This document shows positions 17,669 through 27,900 of a stretch of 64,000 bases of DNA, one piece after another. The stretch spans positions 1-64,000 of the forward strand of contig VHCG01000010.1 in assembly GCA_016871805.1 (NCBI GenBank), in the 5' to 3' direction. The DNA comes from Verrucomicrobiota bacterium (lineage in GTDB: Bacteria > Verrucomicrobiota > Verrucomicrobiia > Limisphaerales > UBA9464). The notes beneath the pieces are model-generated. The model was not told the origin of the DNA and searched no databases. It saw only the letters and a list, made by a program, of their open reading frames with translations. Position 1 is the stretch's first letter. Each line of letters starts with the position of its first letter. A program made the translations under genes and the position numbers.

Positions 17669-19483
17669 TCATGCGCGGAACTGAAGGGCATGCAGCCGGG
17701 CATAGGTGCCGTTGGCTGCCAGAAGCTCCTCATGCTGGCCCCGTTCCACGATCCGGCCCTGGTCCATCACCACGATGAGGTCCGCATGCTGGATGGTGGA
17801 CAGCCGGTGGGCGACGCACAGCGTCGTCCGGCCGCGCATCAGGGTCTCGAGGGCGATCTGGACCGCCCGCTCGCTCTCGGAGTCGAGGGCACTGGTCGCC
17901 TCGTCGAGGATCAGGATTGGCGCGTTCCTCAACAGGGCGCGCGCGATGGCGAGGCGTTGGCGCTGGCCGCCGCTCAGGCTGGCCCCGCGTTCCCCGATCA
18001 CAAAGTCGTAGCCCCCGGACTTCTCGAGGATGAACCCGTGCGCCTGCGCGGCGATCGCTGCGGCCTCGACCTCGGTATCGGTGGCCCCAGGTCGACCCAG
18101 CCGGATGTTCGCCCGGATCGTGTCGTTGAAGAGGATCGTCTCCTGGGTGACGACGGCGATCTGGTCGCGCAGATCCCGGGTTCTGACCTCGCGAAGGTCC
18201 ACGTCCCCGACCCGCACCGCGCCCTGCTGGGGATCGTAGAAGCGGAGCAGGAGGCTGGTCAGTGTCGTCTTGCCGCTTCCGCTGGCACCCACCAGGGCCA
18301 CGAGATGTCCGGGTTGGATCCGGAGTTGGACGTCCTGCAGGGCGTTCCGGTCGCCGAAGGAGAAGGTGACGCGGTCGAACTCCACCACCGCCCCGGCCGC
18401 CGCCACGGGGCGGGGGTTCGGTGGGTCGCTGATGTCCGGACGGGTGCCGAGCAGTTCGTCGACCCGTTCCACGGAGGCCCGGGCCTGCTGGGCCTGGCCG
18501 TAGAACCGGCTGAGGTTCTTGATCGGCTGGTAGAGCAGGAAGACGGAGCCGATGAACGAGAAGAAGTCGCCGGACGTCATCGTGGCGCCATCCCGGTTGT
18601 TCCGGAGCACGAAGAGGAAGACAAAGGCCACACCGAGCGCCCCGGCGAACTCCACCAGCACGGTCGGTATCTCGTTGCCCCGGACCGCCTTCATCACCTG
18701 GTGTACGATATGGGCCGAGGTGCTTGAGAAGCGTCGGCTGAATTCCGGTTCCAGGTTGTAGGCCTTGAGCACCCTCTGTCCGGTGAAGGCCTCCTGCATG
18801 GTGTCGGTGAGCTGTGCGCTGCCGAGCGACACCGCCTGGGCCGCCTTGCGGACCCTTCGGCCGAAGATCACCACCGGCAGCACGCAGACCGGGAACACGA
18901 CCAGCGAGATTAGGGTCAGCCGCGGCTGGAGCAGGATGAGATAGGCGAGCAGGAAGACGATCGTGATCGGCTCCTTGACCACGGTCGTGAGAGTGCCCTG
19001 AAGCAGGGTCAGGAGGGCTGTCGTATCGCCGCTGATCCTGGAGATCAGGTCGCCGGAGCGTGCCGCCGAGAAATACCCCACGGGCAGCCTCAGCACATGG
19101 TCGAAGATCTGTACACGGAGCTCATGGACCGCCTGCTGGCTGGCTCGGACGAGGTAATAGAAGTTTCCGAAGGAACCGATGAGGCGCAGTCCCATGGCCA
19201 TCGGGATCGTGGCGATGAGGGCGAGCCTCAGGACCATCGACTCGCTTCGGAGCCAGGCGTTGAGGAAGTCCTCTAGGTGCGGCCACAGCCGCTGGACCGT
19301 AGGTGAAAGCCGCGTCGTCGGACCTTCTGACCCGGCGACGAAGAGCAGGTCGCAGGTCAGCTTGAGGGCCATCATGAGCGCCGCATTGCCCGCGGCATAG
19401 AGCACCCCGGCCGAGACCCCGAGCACCAGCCGCGTCTTCTGCGGCCACATCAGACTGAGGAGTCTCCTGGCAAATGGGGTCAT
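17669..19483 (-). CDS. MsbA-like ABC exporter (fused permease and ATPase)
   Basis: 604 aa. An N-terminal six-helix ABC_membrane domain (about 15-310) is fused to an ATPase domain (about 345-595): Walker A GASGSGKTT, signature LSGGQRQRLAIARALL, Walker B ILILDEATSALDS, H-loop AHRLSTI. The ATG at 19483 overlaps the stop of the preceding glycosyltransferase (ATGA), so the two are translationally coupled. The family flips lipid A or other lipid-linked products. Pairing with a heptosyltransferase-like gene suggests lipopolysaccharide export, but the exact substrate is not visible. Confidence 0.9.
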   Translation of the reverse strand: MTPFARRLLSLMWPQKTRLVLGVSAGVLYAAGNAALMMALKLTCDLLFVAGSEGPTTRLSPTVQRLWPHLEDFLNAWLRSESMVLRLALIATIPMAMGLRLIGSFGNFYYLVRASQQAVHELRVQIFDHVLRLPVGYFSAARSGDLISRISGDTTALLTLLQGTLTTVVKEPITIVFLLAYLILLQPRLTLISLVVFPVCVLPVVIFGRRVRKAAQAVSLGSAQLTDTMQEAFTGQRVLKAYNLEPEFSRRFSSTSAHIVHQVMKAVRGNEIPTVLVEFAGALGVAFVFLFVLRNNRDGATMTSGDFFSFIGSVFLLYQPIKNLSRFYGQAQQARASVERVDELLGTRPDISDPPNPRPVAAAGAVVEFDRVTFSFGDRNALQDVQLRIQPGHLVALVGASGSGKTTLTSLLLRFYDPQQGAVRVGDVDLREVRTRDLRDQIAVVTQETILFNDTIRANIRLGRPGATDTEVEAAAIAAQAHGFILEKSGGYDFVIGERGASLSGGQRQRLAIARALLRNAPILILDEATSALDSESERAVQIALETLMRGRTTLCVAHRLSTIQHADLIVVMDQGRIVERGQHEELLAANGTYARLHALQFRA

Positions 19484-20565
19484 GATGCGCACGGGGTTCC
19501 CCGCCAAGGGTATGACTGCCGGAGAGCCTGCACCGCGGACTGGATCTCGGGAAGCCCCGGAAGCCCGGGGCACACCACGCAGCGGACCCAGGGGTGCCGG
19601 TGGATGGCGACCGGGAACTCGAAGTTGAACAAGGCCACCGTTGGGACCCGTAGCCCGACCCCGATGTGGTATGGACCCGAGTCGGACGAGATGAAGAGGT
19701 CACAGGCCCGGATGAGTCCCGGAAGCTCGACGAGGCTCGTCTTTCCAGCGGCGTCCACCCGGGGTGGTCCCGGCCGATCGACCATCCGCTGCAGGATCGA
19801 CTGGTTCGTGGTCGACTCGAAGGGCGCCCCGGTCAGGACCACCGCACAACCGTGGGTCTCCTGGAGCCACACGATGAGCGCCTCGATGAGCGCCCCATCG
19901 GGTCGACGACAGTCGGCTCCGGGCGTACCACAGCCCACATTGATCCCAACCACAGGCATTCCCTCAGGAATCCCGAGCCGGGACCGGAACGCCTTCCGGA
20001 AGGCGACCGCCTCCGGGGTCTCTTCGATCTCGATCGGAGTTCCCCGGCGTCGGATCCCCAGTCCCGCGAGGGCAACAAAATCCCTCTCGGAATACTCCAG
20101 TGGGAGGGTCAGCCCCTCGGTTGCGGCGTAGCTCGATCGGCTCGGCGAGGCGATGTCGTAGGCCCACCCTCGTCCGGGCCACTCGGCGATTCCAACGGTC
20201 CGGCTCCCGGTCCTGTACCGGGCCAGCAGACACAGTGACAGGGCTCGTATGCCATTCGTTTCGAAGTCGATGAGCATCTCCGACCGCGTCGTCTCGATGA
20301 TGCCGGTGACCCAGCGCACGGCCTCTGCCCAGTTCCTGCGGGTGTTCCGCCACTTGGCGCGCACATGGAAGGAACTGAGCAGGTGGTGTCGACCGATCAG
20401 GGTCTCCGAGACGTAGTGGGGTTCCTGGCTGCAGAAGGCCAGGTGGAGGCGGGTTCCCGGGTAGCGGTCCAGAAGTGCCCTCCATGCCGCCGATCCCCGG
20501 AGCAGGTCGCCCACCCCGGCGCTGTGGCTCTTGAGGAGCAGGATGTTCTTGGGAGCGGCTGGCAT
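19480..20565 (-). CDS. Glycosyltransferase family 9 (heptosyltransferase-like)
   Basis: 361 aa from ATG 20565. The N-terminal Rossmann segment KNILLLKSHSAGVGDLLRG and the C-terminal ACDLFISSDSGPYHIG motif (donor-sugar site) identify GT9. Such enzymes add ADP-heptose or related sugars to LPS core. It is the first gene of a two-gene unit with the MsbA-like exporter and is divergent from the DegT aminotransferase; the 201-bp spacer 20566-20766 should hold both promoters. A cysteine-rich insert near 235-240 (GCGTPGADCRRPDG) is unusual for WaaF or WaaC. Confidence 0.85.
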   Translation of the reverse strand: MPAAPKNILLLKSHSAGVGDLLRGSAAWRALLDRYPGTRLHLAFCSQEPHYVSETLIGRHHLLSSFHVRAKWRNTRRNWAEAVRWVTGIIETTRSEMLIDFETNGIRALSLCLLARYRTGSRTVGIAEWPGRGWAYDIASPSRSSYAATEGLTLPLEYSERDFVALAGLGIRRRGTPIEIEETPEAVAFRKAFRSRLGIPEGMPVVGINVGCGTPGADCRRPDGALIEALIVWLQETHGCAVVLTGAPFESTTNQSILQRMVDRPGPPRVDAAGKTSLVELPGLIRACDLFISSDSGPYHIGVGLRVPTVALFNFEFPVAIHRHPWVRCVVCPGLPGLPEIQSAVQALRQSYPWRGTPCAS

Positions 20566-20766
20566 GACAACGGGCGACGACCGTAGTTCCGGAATCCTCC
20601 CGGATGCGAGATCTCCCTTAGGACAGGGGTGGAGGTCCGCGGCGGTTTGCGCACTGTATCGGCTGGGGCCCCCACGCGGGGTTGGGACCGGGTTTCTTGC
20701 CAAGGCGCGGCGGGCACGGATAGCGTCACGGACCCGCAGCGAGTTGCGCTTCGGACCCAGCCCGCC

Positions 20767-21864
20767 TTGGAATTCATCGATCTCAAGTCCCAGTACCGCC
20801 TCCACCAGCAGGCCATCGATTCCCGCATCCGTGCCGTGCTGGACCACGGGGCCTATGTCATGGGACCCGAGATCGCGGAGTGCGAGGCGGCCCTGTCGGG
20901 GTTCCTGGGCATCCAGCATGCCATCACCGTCGCCAACGGCACCGCGGCCCTGGAGATCGCGCTTCGGGCCCTCGACATCGGTCCGGGGCATGAGGTCATC
21001 ACCGTGCCGTTCACCTGGATCAGCACGGCCGAGGTGGTGGGTCTGGTGGGGGCCCGCCCGGTGTTCGTCGATATCGAACCCCGCTCCTACAACATCGATC
21101 CCGCCCGCATCGAGGAGGCGATCACGCCGCGGACCCGGGCCATCATCCCCGTCAGCCTCTTCGGGCAGATGCCCGACCTCGAGGAGATCAACCGGATCGC
21201 CGGGCGCCATGGACTCACGGTCATCGAGGACGCGGCCCAGAGCTTTGGGGCCACCCGGAACGGCCGTCCGAGCGGGACCCTGACCCGGATCTCCACCACC
21301 AGCTTCTTCCCGGCGAAGCCGCTGGGCTGTTACGGGGACGGCGGGGCGATCTTCACGGCGGACAACGCATTGTCGGAACGGATCCGGGCGATCCGGACCC
21401 ATGGCGGCGTCGAGCGGCACCACCACCCGCTCCTCGGGACGAATGGGCGATTCGACACCCTGCAGGCGGCGGTGATCCTGGCAAAGCTGCCTCATTTCCC
21501 GTCGGAGGTGGACGCCCGACGGCGGATCGGCGCCCGCTATACGGAGCTCCTCAAGGACTGCTGTGTCACCCCGGAGGTTATGCCCGGCAACACCCACGTC
21601 TACGCCCAGTACACCCTCCGTGTGGCGGATCGTGATGCTCTAGGGCAGGAGTTGAGGCGCATGGGGATTCCCACGGCGATCTACTACCCCAAGTGCCTGC
21701 ATGAGCAGCCCGTGTTCCGGGATTGTGGATACCGGCCCGAGGATTTTCCGGAGTCCCTCCGGGCATCGCGGGAGGTGATCAGCCTGCCCATGCATCCTTT
21801 CCTCTCGGAGGCCGACCAGGACCGTATCGTCGGCGCGGTCCGCTCCGTCCTCCGTCCCGGTTGA
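20767..21864 (+). CDS. DegT/DnrJ/EryC1 sugar aminotransferase (WbpE-like)
   Basis: 365 aa. I choose the TTG at 20767 because LEFIDLKSQYRLHQQAID aligns with the family start; the frame is open to a GTG at 20629, but those residues are not family-like. PLP-enzyme motifs: ANGTAALEIALRAL, VIEDAAQSFGA, and the Schiff-base lysine in SFFPAKPLGCYGDGG. These enzymes make 3- or 4-amino sugars for O-antigen or glycans; WbpE (UDP-GlcNAc3NA pathway) is the closest type I recognise. Its TGA abuts the stop of the FkbM gene on the other strand, inside a 16-bp palindrome. Confidence 0.88.
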   Translation: MEFIDLKSQYRLHQQAIDSRIRAVLDHGAYVMGPEIAECEAALSGFLGIQHAITVANGTAALEIALRALDIGPGHEVITVPFTWISTAEVVGLVGARPVFVDIEPRSYNIDPARIEEAITPRTRAIIPVSLFGQMPDLEEINRIAGRHGLTVIEDAAQSFGATRNGRPSGTLTRISTTSFFPAKPLGCYGDGGAIFTADNALSERIRAIRTHGGVERHHHPLLGTNGRFDTLQAAVILAKLPHFPSEVDARRRIGARYTELLKDCCVTPEVMPGNTHVYAQYTLRVADRDALGQELRRMGIPTAIYYPKCLHEQPVFRDCGYRPEDFPESLRASREVISLPMHPFLSEADQDRIVGAVRSVLRPG

Positions 21865-21872
21865 TCAACCGG
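21857..21872. terminator. Perfect palindrome at abutting convergent stop codons
   Basis: CCGGTTGATCAACCGG is a perfect 16-bp palindrome whose centre lies exactly between the TGA of the aminotransferase (21862-21864) and the TCA (reverse TGA) of the FkbM gene (21865-21867). It might act as a bidirectional hairpin, but it has no loop and no T-run. Confidence 0.35.
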
Positions 21873-22536
21873 AAACCGTCCCACCGCGGATCCAGATCGA
21901 GTCGAACTCCAGATCCAGATGGAGTCGGTATCCCTGCTGGCCCAGGAACTCGCGCTTGGGCTGATCCTCCTCGGAGGTTTCGGTGATGATGACCGTCGGT
22001 CTGAAGCGATCGAGGTTTGCCCCCATCAGGACCCGAAGGTCGTGTCCCTCGGTGTCGATCGACAGAAGATCAAACCCCACCGGCACCCGGTTCTCTTCGA
22101 GGAGGCGTTCCAGACGATGGATACGCACTTGGGCGATGCCGATGGACCCGCCGATTCCCGAATGAGGTGCCGGTCCGCCATTTGGCGTCCCAAGGCGCGC
22201 GAGGCTTCCGCCCTCGTCGTCAGGTTGTGAGCACAGGGTCAGGGTCCCCTCCGAGTCGGAGCAGCCTGCCTGGATCACCGCGACCCCCGTTCGTCTGCGG
22301 TGCAGCCGGGTGGCCTTGGCGTGGGCCGAGGGGTGCGGCTCGATGAGCAGGCCTCTCCACCCGCGGGCCAGAAACGGATAGGAATTGGAGCTGAAGAATC
22401 CATCGTTCGCCCCGACATCCACCACCCATCGTGGGATACCGGGTGGGTCTAGCAGCAGGGGCGCCAGGGCCTTGAATTGTCCATGCCAGGTGGAGTCGCG
22501 GTGGATGAGAAACCGGATCCAGTGCTTGAGTTTCAT
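21865..22536 (-). CDS. FkbM-family methyltransferase
   Basis: 223 aa from ATG 22536. SAM-binding motif I WVVDVGANDGFFSS, the acidic loop GLLIEPHPSAH, and the FkbM signature FDLLSIDTEGHDLRVL. The family O-methylates sugars or polyketides; here the neighbours (glycosyltransferases, sugar aminotransferase) suggest glycan methylation. The frame continues open far upstream, but this ATG starts the conserved domain. The palindrome ATCGATATCGAT (22535-22546) spans its start codon. Confidence 0.85.
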   Translation of the reverse strand: MKLKHWIRFLIHRDSTWHGQFKALAPLLLDPPGIPRWVVDVGANDGFFSSNSYPFLARGWRGLLIEPHPSAHAKATRLHRRRTGVAVIQAGCSDSEGTLTLCSQPDDEGGSLARLGTPNGGPAPHSGIGGSIGIAQVRIHRLERLLEENRVPVGFDLLSIDTEGHDLRVLMGANLDRFRPTVIITETSEEDQPKREFLGQQGYRLHLDLEFDSIWIRGGTVSG

Positions 22537-22866
22537 CGATATCGATCTGCCTTGGCCGGGATCGGCCGGGTGTGCCGCCCTGTCGGCGAACGCTAGTGAA
22601 ATGTCGGCGATGACGGCATCCCTAATTCGGTGTTCTCCAAGTCTGTGGACTTCTGCTCGAGCACGCCCAGGTCGCTTTTTCCTCGCCCGCTCGGAAGCGT
22701 GCCGACCAACCTCGATCCATCGAAGGGCCTTCGCGAGACGGTCCCAGCGGCGGGAATGTCCGCCGAGGAATCCGGTGATGAAACCCATTGCGCGCAGAGA
22801 TCCCGGGGAGCCGTTCGCCCGAGGGGGCGTCGTGGCGTCCTCCAACCCCAAATCCGACCCGATCCC
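22537..22866. other. Divergent intergenic region (330 bp)
   Basis: This stretch lies between two divergently read genes, FkbM (-) and a family-9 glycosyltransferase (+), and should hold both promoters. Apart from the palindrome spanning the FkbM start I see no clear -35/-10 pair, hairpin or small gene. Both flanking frames stay open through parts of it, but the residues do not resemble either family. Confidence 0.5.
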
Positions 22867-23952
22867 ATGTCCGTGAACCGGTTGAAGGGCTTCTTTGGCG
22901 AGACCTGTCGCGCAAGAAAGGTGCTCGTTATCGAACCAGGTTTCCTGGGCGACGCAGTCCATCTCGTGCCCGCCCTGAGAGATCTGCGTCGCAACTACGC
23001 GGATGCCGAATTGCACGTGGTGAGCAGCCCGGCCGGCAGGGAGGTGGTCGAAATGGCGGGGTGCGTCGACCGCCAATGGATCCTTGAGCAGGCGCCTGGA
23101 CGGCGACGGCTTATGGATCAGGCTCGCGTGGGGCTCGCCCTCCGTAGACTGCGGTTCGATGTCTCCGTCAACCTCTCCGGCGGAGACAGGACCCTGATCC
23201 TCGCGAGGATTGTGGGGGCTCGGCGTAGGCTCGGATGGAGACAGGCCCGCTGGCACGGATGGAGTCCTTGGTGTGTCGACGCGTGGGCGGAGTCGATCGA
23301 TCCCTTGATTCCAGTGTTTGAGCAGCGGCGACGTGTCCTCGCCGCTGCCGGACTGTCGCTGGGATCGGTCGACATCACCCTGTCCCCGTCCCAGGAATCG
23401 ATGGCTGCCGCGATGGCCTGGGTGCCCGAACTGGCGATCCACGTCTCGGTAAGCGCGAGCCACTCGCTCAAGGAATGGCCGCTGGAACGATGGGTCGGAT
23501 TCATCCGCGGGTTTCTCTCCGTCCGTCCGGACTGGCATGTGGTGGCGACCGGTTCTCCGGGAGGCCGCGAGCAGGAGCGACTCGGCGAGCTCCGGGACCA
23601 GGTCGGTGACCGGCGATTGCTCTTTCCGGACCATCCGCTGGGCGTCCAGGGGCTGGCGGCGGTCCTGAAGCGATGCCGTCTGCATGTCGGGGCGGACTCG
23701 GGAGCGCTTCACCTCGCCCAGAGCGTTGGAACCCGCACCGTCAGCCTGTTCCGAGCCTACCACGATGCCTCCTCCTGGATGCCCCAGGGTCCAGGACATC
23801 GTGTGGTGTCGGTGCCCTGTCCCTGCCAGACGGGGATCGCGGAGTCCTGCGCCACGACCGGAATACCCAGGTGTCTGACCGACCTGGATGTCCAGCGGGT
23901 GTTCGGCGCGTGCCAGGAGCTCCTCGATCCTGCCGCGGATGGAACGTCCTGA
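22867..23952 (+). CDS. Glycosyltransferase family 9 (second copy)
   Basis: 361 aa from ATG 22867 (MSVNRLKGFFGE), just before the family N-terminus KVLVIEPGFLGDAVHLVPAL. The C-terminal donor motif is CRLHVGADSGALHLAQSVGT. This closely resembles WaaF-type heptosyltransferases and is more canonical than the copy at 19480-20565. It ends with a Cys-rich tail (VSVPCPCQTGIAESCATTG) of the sort found in GT9 members. Role inferred: LPS core or surface-glycan assembly. Confidence 0.87.
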   Translation: MSVNRLKGFFGETCRARKVLVIEPGFLGDAVHLVPALRDLRRNYADAELHVVSSPAGREVVEMAGCVDRQWILEQAPGRRRLMDQARVGLALRRLRFDVSVNLSGGDRTLILARIVGARRRLGWRQARWHGWSPWCVDAWAESIDPLIPVFEQRRRVLAAAGLSLGSVDITLSPSQESMAAAMAWVPELAIHVSVSASHSLKEWPLERWVGFIRGFLSVRPDWHVVATGSPGGREQERLGELRDQVGDRRLLFPDHPLGVQGLAAVLKRCRLHVGADSGALHLAQSVGTRTVSLFRAYHDASSWMPQGPGHRVVSVPCPCQTGIAESCATTGIPRCLTDLDVQRVFGACQELLDPAADGTS

Positions 23953-24136
23953 GCTCGAGGGACGACGTCTCCCCAAACCACGGAATCTTCGTTTGGGGCC
24001 AGTGACGATTCCAGTAAGTTTCCGGGAGATAGAAGGTGGGAAGAAGCTCCTGTTCGTTCGAGACATCGCTCGCTTTTCCGAAAAAGACCTTTCCCTCGAC
24101 CCACTAATCCACCATTGCTATCGCAGGAGGTGGGTT

Positions 24137-24772
24137 ATGGTCGAGGGTCTTCGCCAATTGCTTTGTGGCATGTTGGTTGCGGCAGCTGCGGATCGCGGCT
24201 GGGCGGCTACCACGGGTTCGCTGCTTGGGACATCGTCCCCGCCCGGGGACGTGGGCGGGCAGCCGCTTCTCGCGTTTCCTGCTGACGCGACCGCGGAATT
24301 CACCAGCGTCTCAACCGTTCCCTCGCCCTCGGGGCTCGACCTGACCTTCAATCAGCCGGTTCAACACCTCGTCGTGGGATCGTCTTGGCTTGGCTGGGGT
24401 CAGGGCTATTCGGGTGATATCTACGCAACGGATCCCACTTCCTTCTCGCTCACCATCACCCTGCCCGCCGACACCACCCGCTTTGTCTTCTACGCGATGC
24501 CGTCGGATCTTGTCATCCAGTCCTTCACCGTCAGCGAGACCTCGTCCGTCACGCCTCTTGTGCAGTCAATCGATGGCAATGCCGATGCGGCCGGTTTCCT
24601 CTTCGTCGCGGCTCCCGGGACGATGCTGAACCAGGTGTTCATCTCGTCGACTGGATCCTTCGCCGTGGGGGAATTCCTCGCGAACTCCATCCCAGAGGCC
24701 TCCAATGCGGGGGTTGGTGTCCTGTTGCTTCTTCTGGTGGCGAACCGCATCCGCAGGGAGACCCGTCCGTGA
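24137..24772 (+). CDS. PEP-CTERM-like secreted protein
   Basis: 211 aa from ATG 24137, preceded at ideal spacing by AGGAGG (24125-24130), the clearest ribosome binding site in the region. An N-terminal signal peptide (ending DRGWA) is followed by a Ser/Thr-rich beta-type body and a C-terminal tripartite tail: SIPEAS, a hydrophobic helix (GVGVLLLLLVA) and a basic end (NRIRRETRP). That is the layout of the PEP-CTERM exosortase sorting signal, in a variant spelling. No exosortase gene is in the window. The function of the body is unknown. Confidence 0.75.
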   Translation: MVEGLRQLLCGMLVAAAADRGWAATTGSLLGTSSPPGDVGGQPLLAFPADATAEFTSVSTVPSPSGLDLTFNQPVQHLVVGSSWLGWGQGYSGDIYATDPTSFSLTITLPADTTRFVFYAMPSDLVIQSFTVSETSSVTPLVQSIDGNADAAGFLFVAAPGTMLNQVFISSTGSFAVGEFLANSIPEASNAGVGVLLLLLVANRIRRETRP

Positions 24773-24920
24773 AATTCCGACCGTGTCCGGTGTGTGATAG
24801 CCTATCTCAGGTTGAACCGGTGTCGGGATTGAGCAGGTTTCCGAAGGTGCCGTCTTCGACGGTGTCGGTTCGGATTGGGTCGAGGACATCAGGACGATCC
24901 GGTCCACTTCCATTCTTTCT

Positions 24921-27900
24921 ATGACGTGGCGACATCATTGGGTGGCACTGCTGGCGTGGGTTGCGGTATCGGGGTCGGCGTGGGGCGGCGCCAAGCCCAG
25001 CGCTCCATCGGTGCCGGACCCCGTGAAGAAGATCCATCCCTCCCTCCGGAATGTCTCGACCGAGGTTGTGGCGGTGGTCCGGTTCAATGAGCGGCCCCTG
25101 CTGGCCCGACTGGGTCGCAACGCGAAGAATGTCGGCTCGAGGCTGACGGCATCCCAGCAGGCGGCCTACGTGAACCGCCTCCGGGCACGGCAGTCGACGA
25201 CGGTCGCTCAGGTCGTTGCAGCTGGTGGTACCACGCTGGGGCAGTTCACCAAGGCTCTGAATGCGGTGGTGGTTCAGATCCCTGGCCACCGGCTCCTCGA
25301 TCTGGCTCGCAGGCCCTCCGTCTTCTCGATCAATCCGGTCAGCGACTACCGCCTGGACCTCACCGATTCTCTTGGGGCGGTCGGGGATGCCGCGGTTCAG
25401 TCCTCAGGCCGGACCGGGCAGGGGATCCGCGTGGCCGTGATCGACACAGGTGTCGACTACACGCATCGAAACCTCGGCGGGATCGGGACAACCACCGCCT
25501 ATGGGTCGGCCTATGGGTCGGGCTTTGACGATCCCCTGAACACAACCCGCGATGGGTTGTTTCCCACGTCGAAGGTCGCGGGCGGATGGGATTTCGTCGG
25601 GGAATACTGGCCGGTGTTGCGGGATGGCGAATCGGTTCCAAGCCTCTCCCCTGACGAGGATCCGATCGACCGCCAGGGACATGGGACGCATGTGGCGGAT
25701 GTCCTCGCCGGGGCGAGCCTCGACGGCCTGCACCGTGGGGTCGCTCCTGGGGCGACCCTCTATGCCTTCAAGGCCTGCAGTTCCAGGGAACTTGCCTGCA
25801 GCGGTGTCGCCCTTCTCAAGGCTCTCGAGGCCTGTCTGACGCCCGACCAACCGGACGCGGTGGATGGGATCATCGACCCGGCCACCACGGTCGTCGACAA
25901 CCCCGTGGACATCATCAACATCTCCCTCGGAACCCGCTATGGGCAGTTCCAGGACGAGGCGGCCTACATGGTGGAGTGGCTGACCTACTTCGGCATCACG
26001 GTGGTCTGTTCGGGGGGGAACCGTGGGGATCTGCCTTACTCTGTCAGCTCTCCCGGCACCGCCCCCGGGGCGATCTCCGTGGCCCAGACGCAGATGCCCT
26101 CGGCGAAGGCCCAGTCCATCCGAATCTTCCGCAACAGCAACCGGGTCACGAGCACGATCATCAACACGGCCAGCATCGACTGGGCTCAGGTGACCGGCCT
26201 CATCAGCGGCCCCCTCGTCTACCTGGGCCAGGGTTGCGTCTCCGATCCCTACCCGGTTCCCGATGCCAGTGTCCGCAACGCCATCGCCGTCATCGACCGT
26301 GGGGGCTGCAACGTCAGTCTCAAGGTCGACCGGGCCGCCCGTCTGGGTGCCAAGGCAGTCATCGTGGTCAACAACGAGCCTGGCGATCCACCCACCTTCT
26401 CGCAGGGGGCGGGTTCCGTGTTCGTCCCGACCCTTGTGGTCACCCAGGCCGAGGGGGACGCCCTCAAGGCCACCCTCGGGTCGGGCGTGAACCGGGCCGC
26501 CATCGGCCCGGCCATCGCCACCTCGCTTGCTGGAAGCATGGTGGACACTTCGTCCCGGGGCCCCAGCATCAGTTTCCAGAGCATCAAGCCCGAGATCGCT
26601 GCGCCCGGCGCGCTGATGTCTGCCGAGGTCGGCACCGGGGCGTCGGAGTCGGCCTTCGCCGGCACGTCGGGTTCCACTCCCGTGGTGGCGGGTGCCGCCG
26701 CGCTGGTCCAGGAGGCCATGCTCGAGGAGACCGGTGACCTGCTGGAAAGCTGGGCCCTTAAGGCGGCCCTGATGAACAACGCCGATCCTGGTGTGCTGCT
26801 CAATCCGGTCTCGCGACCAGGGGTCCTCGCACCCGCCATGCTCGCGGGTTCGGGCGAGCTCCGGATCCCCGCGGCCCTGGCCACCCCTGCCGTCGTTGCC
26901 GTCGATGCCCCGACCCTGCCCTACGAGGACCGCCAGGCATCCCTTTCGTTTGGCTATCAGGCGTTCACCGGAACGACTCCGGTGACGCTCACCAAGCGGC
27001 TTCAGGTGTACAGCCTCACCTCCGGACCGAGGACGTACTCCGTGTCCGGTGGCTTCCGGGATTCGGTCGACCAGTCCCTCGGGGCGGTGACACTTCGGTT
27101 CTCGGCTCCAACGGTCGAGGTCGACGCCTTTGGGGTGGGTACGGTGGATGTCACGCTGGAGGTGGATCCCTCCAGGCTGCCCGTCTGGAACCTCGATGGG
27201 GGCTCGGGGGGCGGAGATGGTGAGGCGTTCCGGCTCCAGGAATTCGATGGAACCGTCACGCTGGCGAGTGGGTCGACCCGTCTGAGTCTGCCCTGGCACC
27301 TGCTACCGCGTCGCGCCGCCGATCTTGAGGTCGGCGATTCCGCGCTCGTCCTGGCCGGTAGCCCGGCAACCGTAGTTCTCTCCAACATCGGGGGGGCGAT
27401 CGCGGGTGTCTCCGAGATCTTTCCGCTCGGCGGGACGAGTCCGCAGGACTACGTGAAGCCGGATGAGTTCGGTCGTGGCGAGGCGTTCCCGGATCTCAAG
27501 GCGGTTGGCATTCGACGCGCCGGGACCTCCGTCGAGGTCGCCATCGCCACGCACGAGGAGCGCAGTCACCCGGCCTACCCCGCCGAATTCAATGTGTACC
27601 TGGATGTCGATCTGGACGGGGCCGAGGACTACGTCCTGGCCAATGCCATGCTGAACCTCGAGAATGGGGACCCCACCGGCGAGATGGAGGTCCAGGTGTT
27701 CGAGGTCCAGTGGACGGCTTCTGGATCCTCCTTCCAGCGCATCGGTTCGGGAGTCGCCGACTCCGATTTCAACAGCGCGACCTGCATCTTCTCGGTCGAC
27801 GCGGCGCTTGTCGGGCTCGCGGATTCCGGGTTGCTGAACTGGTACGTGATCGCGTTCGACAACTACTTCACCGGCGCCGCCACGGATTCGGTCCCGGCAA

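Noticed and set aside
25404-27299. A 631-codon - strand frame inside the subtilase
   Set aside because: Antisense to a protease with an intact triad; composition typical of an antisense GC frame.
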